Assembly (NCBI GenBank): GCA_958369225.1
Contig: CATXID010000006.1
Coordinates: 62,001 to 126,000 of the forward strand
DNA from: an uncultured Collinsella sp.
Lineage (GTDB): Bacteria > Actinomycetota > Coriobacteriia > Coriobacteriales > Coriobacteriaceae
DNA length: 64,000 nucleotides
Direction of reading: 5' to 3'
Part shown: positions 41,366-51,461 of the stretch, piece after piece
Layout of the letters: each line of letters opens with the position of its first letter
Position numbering within the stretch: position 1 is the first letter of the stretch
Notes under the pieces: generated by a model
Told to the model about the DNA's origin: nothing
Database searches by the model: none
What the model saw: the letters and a program-made list of their open reading frames with translations, nothing else
Made by a program: the position numbers and the translations under genes

Positions 41366-42550
41366 TTACAGATGAACATCGGGATCGAGCATTTGGGCAC
41401 TCACGCGCATGGATGACGCCAGGTTTTGGAACGTCTCCAGGCGCAGGCTGTCGATCTGCCCCGCGTCCTCGGCCTCGCGAACGGCACAACCCGGCTCATG
41501 GGTGTGCGTGCAATCGCCAAACCGGCACGCACGCGACGCCTCGACGATCTCGGGGAAGGCGCGCGCCAGACCCCGCTCATGTCCCACGAGCGGCAGGCTG
41601 CGCAGGCCCGGGGCATCGGCGATCACGCCGGCGTCGCCCGGCAGCGTCACCATCACGCGCGCAACCGTGGTGTGGCGACCTTGGTCATCACGCTCGCGCA
41701 CGCCGCCAGTGGCTAGCGCATCGTGGCCCAGCAGCGCATTGAGCAGCGTTGACTTGCCGGCGCCCGACTCGCCCAGGATCATGGCACAGCTCCCAGCCGG
41801 CACGCAGGCGCGCACCTCGTCCAGGCCGAGGCCCTCGGCAGAAGACGTCACGATCACGTGCACGTCCGGACCCACCAGACGGCGCACGCGGTCCAAATCG
41901 CGCTCGAGCTCATCGGCCTCGCAGCGGTCGGCCTTGGTGAGCACCACCACCGGCTCGGCGTCGCAATCGAGCGCCAACACCAGTGAGCGCGCCACGCGAT
42001 CGAGCAGCACCTCGCCGGCGCCGAGCGCCTGCACGATCAGCACGCTGTCAACGTTGGAGCAGAGCACCTGGCGCTCACCGCGGGCACGGCCACGCCAACG
42101 CTCAAAGCTCGTACGGCGCGGCAGTACGCACTCGATCACGCCCATGTCGTGCCCGGGAGCACGGCGAACCGCCACGCGGTCGCCCACAGCGGGCAGCAAG
42201 ACCTCGTCCTCGCCACGCGACTTGGCAAACCCTACGGCATGCTCGGCACGAAACGTGTCATCGGCAGTCGCCACCAGCGGAAACCCGCGGTCCAGGCGCA
42301 CCACGGCACCGAGCTGCATCTGCTCGGGCTCCTCGGCCTGTGCGCAAAAGTCGTCAAATGCAGCCTGCTGAGCCGCATCGACCGGCAGGTCATCGAACGC
42401 CGGAACATCCTGCAACGCATCAAGCCCCGGTACACTCGCCAGCAACTCCTCAGCAGATGCGGGAGCCTCGGTCGCGAGCTTCCGACGACGATCGCGCTTA
42501 GCCCGCGCCCCCGTCGTCTTTTTCTTCGCCTTAGCCTTAGCCTTGCCCAC
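41366..42550 (-). CDS. rsgA: Ribosome small-subunit-dependent GTPase A
   Basis: 394 residues from GTG 42548-42550, after GGGAGG. A Lys/Arg-rich N-terminus (GKAKAKAKKKTTGARAKRDRRRK) of about 75 residues precedes an OB-fold. The GTPase domain is circularly permuted: G4-like VVLTKADRCE comes before G1 GESGAGKSTLLNALL, then DAPGLRSLPL (G3). The C-terminal zinc site is CRFGDCTHTHEPGCAV. It acts in 30S maturation. The basic N-terminal extension is longer than in E. coli RsgA. Confidence 0.95.
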   Translation of the reverse strand: MGKAKAKAKKKTTGARAKRDRRRKLATEAPASAEELLASVPGLDALQDVPAFDDLPVDAAQQAAFDDFCAQAEEPEQMQLGAVVRLDRGFPLVATADDTFRAEHAVGFAKSRGEDEVLLPAVGDRVAVRRAPGHDMGVIECVLPRRTSFERWRGRARGERQVLCSNVDSVLIVQALGAGEVLLDRVARSLVLALDCDAEPVVVLTKADRCEADELERDLDRVRRLVGPDVHVIVTSSAEGLGLDEVRACVPAGSCAMILGESGAGKSTLLNALLGHDALATGGVRERDDQGRHTTVARVMVTLPGDAGVIADAPGLRSLPLVGHERGLARAFPEIVEASRACRFGDCTHTHEPGCAVREAEDAGQIDSLRLETFQNLASSMRVSAQMLDPDVHL

Positions 42551-42597
42551 AAACGCCTCCCAGCACCCAAAATCACAACTGAGCAGGTATTTTACCC

Positions 42598-42636
42598 ACA
42601 AAAAAAGAGCCGGTCGAGCAAACGCTCGACCGGCTC
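42598..42636 (-). terminator. Strong intrinsic terminator upstream of rsgA
   Basis: Perfect 13-bp stem GAGCCGGTCGAGC-AAAC-GCTCGACCGGCTC, followed by TTTTTTTTG on the minus strand. It ends the ATPase transcript; because it lies only about 50 nt before the rsgA start it could also act as an attenuator with the structure at 42697-42791. Confidence 0.9.
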
Positions 42637-42696
42637 ACACACTTTCCCTCAGCCCTTTTTCATCCGCACGGGAGAAAAGCCAGCAAGGATACCGCA

Positions 42697-42791
42697 GGGC
42701 CCGCCCACCGGGAGGGGTTTCCTAAGGGCACATCCCGCAGCCGCAAAGCGGCGAGAACGTGCCCGTGGAAACCCCACAGGCGGTCGGGCCC
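42697..42791 (-). ncRNA. Candidate structured RNA between ATPase gene and rsgA
   Basis: A 95-nt nested foldback: GGGCCC/GGGCCC with GCC/GGC, then GGGGTTTCC/GGAAACCCC (9 bp), GGGCAC/GTGCCC (6 bp) and the tip GCCGC-AAA-GCGGC. Internal loops separate the stems. It starts 12 nt after the ATPase stop codon; a strong terminator follows 60 nt downstream. I could not match it to SRP RNA (no GGAA tetraloop context), 6S RNA (too short) or a riboswitch class. The strand is assumed from the terminator. Confidence 0.5.
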
Positions 42792-42802
42792 GGACAGGAA
42801 CG

Positions 42803-45484
<2,682 letters not shown>

Positions 45485-45488
45485 ATAG

Positions 45489-45600
45489 AGTCCCCTCCTG
45501 GGATTCGGGCCACTCAGCAGATTGATGCCCGATCATAATTCCCAGGAGAAGGGCAAGGGCTCATCAAGGCTGCCGTGCTGAGCGGCAGTTGATAGTGGAG
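45489..45600 (-). promoter_or_regulatory. Kissing-loop leader RNA before the P-type ATPase gene
   Basis: On the minus strand, hairpin 1 (TCAA-CTGCCG stem, loop CTCAGCA at 45576-45582) is followed by hairpin 2 (TCCCAGGA/TCCTGGGA and CGGGC/GCCCG, 45496-45547). The loop of hairpin 2 carries TGCTGAG (45513-45519), a 7-nt perfect complement of loop 1. The 3' arm of hairpin 2 includes AGGA of the ribosome binding site AGGAGGGG. This is the layout of a translation-controlling riboswitch; the class is not recognised. Confidence 0.6.
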
Positions 45601-45850
45601 CTATGGTACCCCAAAGCAGCGCGTCTAGCCAAAACATTCCAATTGGAAACACGGCTCGAGTGCAACGATGCAGACCGTGTGATGCTCAATATTGATAAAA
45701 CGTTTTTTCATCAGCGCATCGTCAAACTGAAATATCGCCCAGATAGCAGCGGTCAGAACGGTTGATAAAGATTTTTCATATACCGTTTTTTCGCAAAAAA
45801 TGAACTTCTAATTCGGCATACGGTCGATTTTTTGGGGTATTCGGTCGGCA
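45601..45850. promoter_or_regulatory. Divergent gap between ATPase leader and pyk, with repeats
   Basis: No open frame. Two similar AT-rich motifs, ATTGATAAAACGTTTTTTCA and GTTGATAAAGATTTTTCATA, lie about 75 bp apart. Nearer pyk, CATACGGTCGATTTTTT and TATTCGGTCGGCATTTC form a degenerate tandem pair overlapping the expected -35 region. They may be operator sites for glycolytic control. Confidence 0.4.
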
Positions 45851-45856
45851 TTTCGT

Positions 45857-45862
45857 TATAAT
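45857..45862 (+). promoter_or_regulatory. -10 TATAAT of pyk
   Basis: Perfect TATAAT 64 nt before the pyk ATG. The -35 region is not consensus; the best candidate is TTGGGG about 19 nt upstream. Confidence 0.6.
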
Positions 45863-45925
45863 CATCTCAGTTTTATTTCTTATGGTTTATCTATCAGCGC
45901 AAGACGATGTCAGATGGAGGTCTGA

Positions 45926-47386
45926 ATGTACAAGCGCACCAAGATTGTATGCACCATGGGTCCCGCCTGCGATAGCGACGAGACCATCCGCGAGATGATC
46001 AAGGCGGGCATGAACGTCGCCCGTTTTAACTTCTCGCACGGATCCTACGACGAGCACCACGGTCGCATCGAGCGCGTCCGTCGTATTTCCAAGGAGCTCG
46101 GTCTGCCCGTCGGCATCCTGCTCGACACCAAGGGCCCCGAGGTCCGCACCGGTCTTCTGGTCGACGGCAAGAAGGTTGCCGTCAAGACCGGCGACAAGAT
46201 CGTCGTCACCGCTCAGCCCACGTCCGAGGATTTCCACGGCACCTCTGAGCACATCTCCCTCGACTACCTGGCTCTGCCCTCCGAGGTCGAGAAGGGCTCC
46301 CTCATCCTGATCGATGACGGCCTGGTTGCCCTCGAGGTCGAGTCCGTCGACGGCCAGGACATGACCTGTGTCGTTAAGAACGACGGCCTGATCGGCGAGC
46401 GCAAGGGCGTCAACATGCCCAACGTCAACATCTCGCTGCCCGCCATCACCGAGCGCGATCGTCAGGACATCCTCTTTGGCCTGACCGAGAACATCGACTA
46501 CATCGCCGCTTCCTTCATCCGTGACGGCGAGTCCGTCCGCGGCATCCGCGAGCTTTGCCGCGAGAACGGCGGCGAGCACGTGACGATCTTCCCGAAGATC
46601 GAGTGCGCCCTGGGCGTCGAGAACTTCGACGAGATCCTCGAGGCTTCTGACGGCATCATGGTCGCCCGTGGCGACCTGGGCATCGAGATTAAGCCCGAGC
46701 TCGTTCCCCACATCCAGAAGGAGATCATCGCCAAGTGCAACGCGGCTTACAAGCCCGTCATCACCGCTACGCAGATGCTCGACTCCATGCAGCAGAACCC
46801 GCGCCCGACGCGCGCCGAGGTTGCCGACGTTGCTAACGCCATCTACGACGGCACCGACGCCGTTATGCTCTCTGGCGAGTCCGCTGCCGGTAAGTACCCG
46901 GTCGAGGCCGTCAAGATGCAGGCCAGCATCGCTCTCGAGACCGAGAAGTACCTCCCGGCTCACGCTCCGCTCGAGGTTCCGGCCGATGCTCACGGCACTC
47001 GCGTCGTCAACAACGTTGTGGGTATGTCCGCTGTGAACATGGCTACCACCGTTGGCGCCAAGTGCATCACCGTGCCGACGACCACCGGTCGTACCGCTCG
47101 CCTGATCTCGCACTTCCGTCCCAACATGCCGATCTGCGCATTCTCCCGCCACGAGTGGGCCGTCCAGCAGATGATCATGTACTGGGGCGTTATCCCGCAC
47201 CAGGCCGAGATTACCCAGGGCACCGTCAACGGCACGATCGTCAAGGCGATCGAGACCGCCAAGGAGCTCGGCTACGTCGAGGCCGGCGATCTGACCGTCG
47301 CCACCGCCGGCGATCCCCGCATGAGCGTCCAGCTCGAGGACAAGGTCTCCTCGACCAACGTCGCTTACGTCGCTCAGGTGCGCTAA
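45926..47386 (+). CDS. pyk: Pyruvate kinase
   Basis: 486 residues. It starts MYKRTKIVCTMGPACDSDETI, followed by VARFNFSHGSYDEH, LLDTKGPEVRTGL, and the Mg/K region FPKIECALGVENFDEILEASDGIMVARGDLGIE. ITATQMLDSM follows, then the C-terminal allosteric domain to the end (AYVAQVR). ATG follows GGAGGTCTGA. Catalyses PEP + ADP to pyruvate + ATP. No extra C-terminal PEP-utilising domain is present. Codon use is strongly biased to C-ending codons, as expected for a highly expressed gene. Confidence 0.98.
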   Translation: MYKRTKIVCTMGPACDSDETIREMIKAGMNVARFNFSHGSYDEHHGRIERVRRISKELGLPVGILLDTKGPEVRTGLLVDGKKVAVKTGDKIVVTAQPTSEDFHGTSEHISLDYLALPSEVEKGSLILIDDGLVALEVESVDGQDMTCVVKNDGLIGERKGVNMPNVNISLPAITERDRQDILFGLTENIDYIAASFIRDGESVRGIRELCRENGGEHVTIFPKIECALGVENFDEILEASDGIMVARGDLGIEIKPELVPHIQKEIIAKCNAAYKPVITATQMLDSMQQNPRPTRAEVADVANAIYDGTDAVMLSGESAAGKYPVEAVKMQASIALETEKYLPAHAPLEVPADAHGTRVVNNVVGMSAVNMATTVGAKCITVPTTTGRTARLISHFRPNMPICAFSRHEWAVQQMIMYWGVIPHQAEITQGTVNGTIVKAIETAKELGYVEAGDLTVATAGDPRMSVQLEDKVSSTNVAYVAQVR

Positions 47387-47417
47387 ATCGCACTTGCAAA
47401 CAGGTTTGCATTGCAAA

Positions 47418-47451
47418 GGGCCCGGAAGGCTTTGCCTTCCGGGCCCTTTTT
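47418..47451 (+). terminator. Intrinsic terminator of pyk
   Basis: Perfect 13-bp stem GGGCCCGGAAGGC-TTT-GCCTTCCGGGCCC followed by TTTTT. Confidence 0.95.
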
Positions 47452-47630
47452 CTGTGCGCCGATGCCTACCGCACGGCATGACACGCACCTATTTCTTTAC
47501 CAAAAGCGCGAAATCCACCCTTCGAGGCCCAATAAATTTAGTCCCAAGCGCTAAAAGTGTTCGCCCGGTGGCAAACCCACACCTTAACCGACGCTGCTAA
47601 ATCGTTTTAGCAAGAGCCAGATCGATCGCG

Positions 47631-47762
47631 TTTTCGAAAGTATGCGGCAAATTCTGAAACCTCCGAGCACACCTTGTTTTTTCGCAACAAAATGCCTGAT
47701 AAACTAGCCTCAAAAGCCAGGTCTGCTCATAGGGTTCAGAATTTGCCGCATACTTCCGAATT
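47631..47762. repeat. Long-spaced inverted repeat AGTATGCGGCAAATTCTGAA
   Basis: A 20-nt perfect inverted repeat (left 47638-47657 and right 47735-47754), near-perfect over about 28 nt per arm, with about 75 nt between. It lies 57-180 bp upstream of the AbiEi/DUF559-like gene. The rest of the gap from 47454 holds nothing recognisable. Confidence 0.85.
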
Positions 47763-47811
47763 GACGCTGGTATCGCACGGTCCAAAAGCACATTTCGACC
47801 AGGAGGACGTC

Positions 47812-48885
47812 ATGGACCTGACGCTATGCGGTCAATCCGCTTTTTACTATCACCGTATCCCGCCGCAGGTATTAGGCCTTTACCCCGCCATTAGCCTTGG
47901 CAATATGGATCGCAGATGTTGCGGCCTCGGAGGTCATGCAGTTGTAAAAGACCTGCTTCACGCACCGCTTCACAGGCTTGTATTCAGTCGGGCGCAATCC
48001 GGATCACGTAGCTTGTTCAAGTCGCACCTCCTAACCCAAGAGCCGCCTCCTGGATCGTTTAGGCAGACTGAGCATGGATTTGATGTCACGTCGCCCGAGT
48101 TTACGCTGCTCAACCTTGCTACGCGGGTCTCACGCAACCAGTTACTCATGGCTTGCTACGAGATGTGCGGCTCCTTTGCAGTGTTTAAACCCTGCGAGCG
48201 AACGCAACAGCAACTCGATGAAGCTATTTCGCTTATGCTCATTCCGCCCGACTGTGGTTGGAAACGCGTTGTCGACACCAAGGACAATTGCACCAATTTG
48301 TGGAAGCGCCCACCGCTCCTCAGCGCAGCGGATATCGCCGCGTTCGCCAAGCAGGCCGCAGGCCTGCGCGGCGTTAAACAACTGCGCTGGGCGGCCGAGC
48401 ACATGACGGGACAGACCGCCTCGCCCTTCGAAGTACAGACCTCCATGCTTGTCTCGCTCCCCCGCAACGAGGGCGGCATGGGCATCAATATCGCAAACAA
48501 CGTGCGCATCCCACTCAGCGACGCCGCGCGCTCACTGTATGACAAAACCTGCTGCTACGCCGACATCCTCATAGAGAGCAACACCGACAGCATGGGCGTC
48601 ATCTTGGAATGCCAAGGCCGTTCCGCCCACGATAGCGAAACCGCAAGCCTCTCCGATGCCGAGCGCGCCACCGCGCTCACCAGCATGGGCTACGATGTCA
48701 TACAAATTACCTACGACCAGGTCAAGGACACGAAGAGCTTTAACAACATCGCCAAGCTCATCCATAAAAAGGCGGGGCTCCCCTACATCCCAAAGACCGA
48801 TCAGGAACGCACCGCCGCAGAAACCCTTCGACGGGAGCTGTTGGTCAATTGGGATGAACTGTTTACCGTTAAGCCGACCGGCTAG
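47812..48885 (+). CDS. AbiEi-like protein with C-terminal DUF559/Vsr-like nuclease fold
   Basis: 357 residues from ATG 47812 after AGGAGGACGTC (the open frame begins at 47674 inside the inverted repeat). The N-terminal two-thirds are helical and winged-helix-like (FTLLNLATRVSRNQLLMACYEMCGSFAVF), resembling AbiEi-type antitoxin/transcription regulators. The last third reads ADILIES, GVILECQGRSAHDS, SLSDAERATALTSMGYDVIQITYDQV, which fits a PD-(D/E)XK fold of the DUF559/Vsr type (Asp ... Glu-x-Gln). No AbiEii-like nucleotidyltransferase partner is adjacent. The function is unknown; defence or regulation are inferences. Confidence 0.65.
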   Translation: MDLTLCGQSAFYYHRIPPQVLGLYPAISLGNMDRRCCGLGGHAVVKDLLHAPLHRLVFSRAQSGSRSLFKSHLLTQEPPPGSFRQTEHGFDVTSPEFTLLNLATRVSRNQLLMACYEMCGSFAVFKPCERTQQQLDEAISLMLIPPDCGWKRVVDTKDNCTNLWKRPPLLSAADIAAFAKQAAGLRGVKQLRWAAEHMTGQTASPFEVQTSMLVSLPRNEGGMGINIANNVRIPLSDAARSLYDKTCCYADILIESNTDSMGVILECQGRSAHDSETASLSDAERATALTSMGYDVIQITYDQVKDTKSFNNIAKLIHKKAGLPYIPKTDQERTAAETLRRELLVNWDELFTVKPTG

Positions 48886-49730
48886 CAGCTAGCGATCAGG
48901 GGGACTGCGGGAACGTCAGAAGCAACAACGCGGGCCGCAAATCCTGCCTCGGTTAGCTCGATGACCTCGGTAAACGTTGCATCGAAAAACTCATCGGTTA
49001 GCAAGCGATACGGCGGATGATCAGGCTCGCCGGGGTTTTCGCGTACAATCTCGTGCATAACGCCGATGGTCTTGAGCACATACTCCTTATGGATGGGATA
49101 CTGACCAAAACGCGTCGCCGCGGTATACAGGCGATCGGTCGCACGCGGGATAGAAACAATGCCGAGCGTCTTGCCAAACCAGTCAAAGTCGCCTTGCTTT
49201 TTAATGCGGAATTCCTCGCACGGCTTGCCGCCGTGCGCCTCCAGGTACTGATTCACGCGCGTATTCCACACGGTATCGGCCACGAGGTGAGACCAGACGC
49301 CCAGCGTTAAATCGAGCAGCGACTGCGCCACATCTTCGGACGCAAGCGAGAACTCACAGGCGTCGGGACCGGCAACCGGCTCGGCGTCCTTGTAACGTTG
49401 AGGATAATGCACCCGATTGAGTCGCTCGCGCTCCTCGGCGATTGAGGTCGCGGCAGCCGGCGTACCAACAGGCGCCCCTTTGAGCAGCGGCGCCACATAG
49501 GTGTCCCAGAACTCGTGCTCGCGCGGCTTAGGGATAGGCTCGGGCTTTGCAAAGTGCGTAATGCGATACGGAATGGGATCAGCGATGCCGGGAACCATAT
49601 AGCCCACAAAAATGTCAGGAACCACGCAGCCAAACAAAAAGGCATTGCGGTCGCGCACGCTATTGGCTAGCGCACCGGTGCGCTCCAACAAACGCTCCGT
49701 CTGAGCGATATGAATGTTCCAGCTTGGCAT
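48882..49730 (-). CDS. Zinc-dependent phospholipase C-like protein
   Basis: 282 residues from ATG 49728-49730 after GGGGGTGGCT; another ATG four codons upstream is possible. The start MPSWNIHIAQTERLLE, then NAFLFGCVVPDIFVGYMV and LTLGVWSHLVADTVWNTRVNQYL, are the metal-binding histidine and aspartate patterns of the Zn-dependent phospholipase C family. No signal peptide is present, so it is a cytosolic relative of unknown substrate. It overlaps the end of the AbiEi/DUF559-like gene by 4 nt on the opposite strand. Confidence 0.75.
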   Translation of the reverse strand: MPSWNIHIAQTERLLERTGALANSVRDRNAFLFGCVVPDIFVGYMVPGIADPIPYRITHFAKPEPIPKPREHEFWDTYVAPLLKGAPVGTPAAATSIAEERERLNRVHYPQRYKDAEPVAGPDACEFSLASEDVAQSLLDLTLGVWSHLVADTVWNTRVNQYLEAHGGKPCEEFRIKKQGDFDWFGKTLGIVSIPRATDRLYTAATRFGQYPIHKEYVLKTIGVMHEIVRENPGEPDHPPYRLLTDEFFDATFTEVIELTEAGFAARVVASDVPAVPLIASC

Positions 49731-49809
49731 AGCCACCCCCATAAAAACCTGGATAACTATACCATCACGGCAAAGCCGCGCGGGCGGCTACGCACGCTCT
49801 ACGCAGCAA

Positions 49810-50580
49810 CTATTCCGCAGCGCCGCTCTCGGTTCCATACGACGACACCGGCGCCTCGACCACATGGTGATATCGATCGATATAGATGGCGCGGGCACCC
49901 AGGCGCCGCACCAAATCCTGATGATGTGTGCTCATCAAGACCGTCTTGCCGGCAGCAACATAGGCCAGTAGAAAGTTGACCACGATGTCGCACGAGTCCT
50001 CGTCAAGTCCGTTGGTAGGCTCGTCGAGCACCAGGATATCGGGATTCATCGACACGACGGCAGCCAGCGCCACGCGCTTCTTTTGCCCGCCCGAAAGCTG
50101 ATAAGGCGAGGCATCGACCAGATCGGCAACCTGGAACAGCTCCATAGCATCGCGGACGCGGCGCTCGAGCTCGTCTGCCGGCAGTCCCATTTGAGCCGGG
50201 CCAAACGCGACTTCCTCGCCGACCGTGGCACAAAAGAGCTGCGCATCGGCGTTTTGGAACACAAAGCCCACACGCTGATGGAACCGCTGGGCCGTCGCGG
50301 AATCCTTGAGATATGCCGCATCGACCGCATGCCCGTCGAACAGGTACGCACCCGCGTCCGCAAGCTCAAGGCCGTTGATAAGACGCATGATCGTCGTCTT
50401 GCCGCAGCCGTTGGGACCAAGCAGAGCGACGAGCTCTCCATGGTTCACCTGCAATGAAACGCCGTCGACCACTGTATGACCCGCATAGGAAAACACCACG
50501 TCGCGAAACTCGATGAGCGGCGTGGTCTCGGCGTCGGCAGCACCGCTCGCACCCATCGCGTTATTCGTATCGTTTGCCAA
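49810..50580 (-). CDS. Energy-coupling ABC ATPase, cobalt/nickel type
   Basis: 256 residues, starting at TTG after GGGAAGGG (ATG eight codons later is an alternative). Walker A LLGPNGCGKTTIMRLINGLE, Q-loop FVFQNADAQLFCATV, signature LSGGQKKRVALAAVVSM, Walker B ILVLDEPTNGLDEDS. The FQNPD/FQNAD-type Q-loop and LSGGQKKRVA are typical of CbiO/NikO/EcfA. It is third in a row with the M and Q components and powers metal uptake. Confidence 0.94.
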   Translation of the reverse strand: MANDTNNAMGASGAADAETTPLIEFRDVVFSYAGHTVVDGVSLQVNHGELVALLGPNGCGKTTIMRLINGLELADAGAYLFDGHAVDAAYLKDSATAQRFHQRVGFVFQNADAQLFCATVGEEVAFGPAQMGLPADELERRVRDAMELFQVADLVDASPYQLSGGQKKRVALAAVVSMNPDILVLDEPTNGLDEDSCDIVVNFLLAYVAAGKTVLMSTHHQDLVRRLGARAIYIDRYHHVVEAPVSSYGTESGAAE

Positions 50581-50624
50581 AACGTCGCCCTTCCCTACTC
50601 ACATCGACGGTTCGACCGTCCGCG

Positions 50625-51461
50625 CTACAACACCGCGCACAACACGACGAGCAACGCCACAACGGCCGTGTAAACGGCATCGCGCCAGCCAAAACCGCTC
50701 CGTACAGGCGCCGGATACACGCCGGCGAAGCCGCGGCACAGCATGGCCTCGTCCATCGCGCGGCTGCATTCCATCGCCTTGATAAACGTCATGCCCATGA
50801 TACCCGCCAGCGAGTCGGTGCGCGAAAAACCCGCAGGTGCGGAACCGACGCTGCGCAGCATGACCGATTCGCACAGATCGTGCGCCGTGCGTCCCAGCAC
50901 CTCGATATGCTTGAGCGCCATATCAAAGGTAAAGATGACCTCGTCGGGCAGGCGCAGCATCTTAAGCGCCGCCGACATGCGACTCCAGGTGAGCGTCCAC
51001 GAAACGCCCAGCACCAGCGACACATTAATAAACGTCTTGAGCGCGATCTTGAGCATGGCGCCCGTGGCAGACGCGCCCAGCAGCAGGGCAGGCAGCGCCA
51101 GAACCACGGCAAACCCCGCGGCAGCCAACGCCGGCACAAAGGTAGCGCGCAGTCCGCGTACAGGGCGCACCGCGACCAGCACCAACGCAATCGCCGCCAT
51201 CAGCATCAGGTACAGCGGGCTCTGCGTCAGGCACACGCACAGGACGCAAACGAACATCCCCACCAGGCGCACCGGCGCCGAAACGCAAGAAAGGGCGCGG
51301 TCGATCATCGACCCGCCCTCGTGCGCGCCTCCACCCAGGCGAACCCGCTCAAGCAGGCTCGCCAAGTGCAGGACATTCTTTTGCATCACACGATGCCGAG
51401 CCCCCGCGGGCTCGTATCGCTCCTCGACCGCAAGCCAGCTAGGCAGCTCGGCTATTGCCAT
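50625..51461 (-). CDS. Energy-coupling transmembrane protein CbiQ/NikQ (EcfT)
   Basis: 278 residues from ATG 51459-51461, overlapping the end of the M component by 23 nt. Four or more membrane segments (VRLVGMFVCVLCVCL, YLMLMAAIALVLVAV, ATFVPALAAAGFAVVLALPALLLG and the C-terminal TAVVALLVVLCAVL). The coupling motifs are LLRSVGSAPAGFSRTDSL-like and AMECSRAMDEAMLCRGFAG, with the ARG-type signature relaxed to CRG. It transmits the ATPase motion to the substrate-binding component. Confidence 0.9.
   Translation of the reverse strand: MAIAELPSWLAVEERYEPAGARHRVMQKNVLHLASLLERVRLGGGAHEGGSMIDRALSCVSAPVRLVGMFVCVLCVCLTQSPLYLMLMAAIALVLVAVRPVRGLRATFVPALAAAGFAVVLALPALLLGASATGAMLKIALKTFINVSLVLGVSWTLTWSRMSAALKMLRLPDEVIFTFDMALKHIEVLGRTAHDLCESVMLRSVGSAPAGFSRTDSLAGIMGMTFIKAMECSRAMDEAMLCRGFAGVYPAPVRSGFGWRDAVYTAVVALLVVLCAVL

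Noticed and set aside
42697..42791. SRP (4.5S) RNA or 6S RNA
   Set aside because: No GGAA-type tetraloop with the conserved SRP asymmetric loop, and too short for 6S RNA.
45489..45600. yybP-ykoY, M-box or cobalamin riboswitch
   Set aside because: The hallmark sequences of these classes are not visible; only the layout (kissing loops, SD masking) is similar.
45887..47488. A 533-codon minus-strand frame opposite pyk
   Set aside because: It is the antisense of pyruvate kinase with Asp/Leu/Gly-rich composition.
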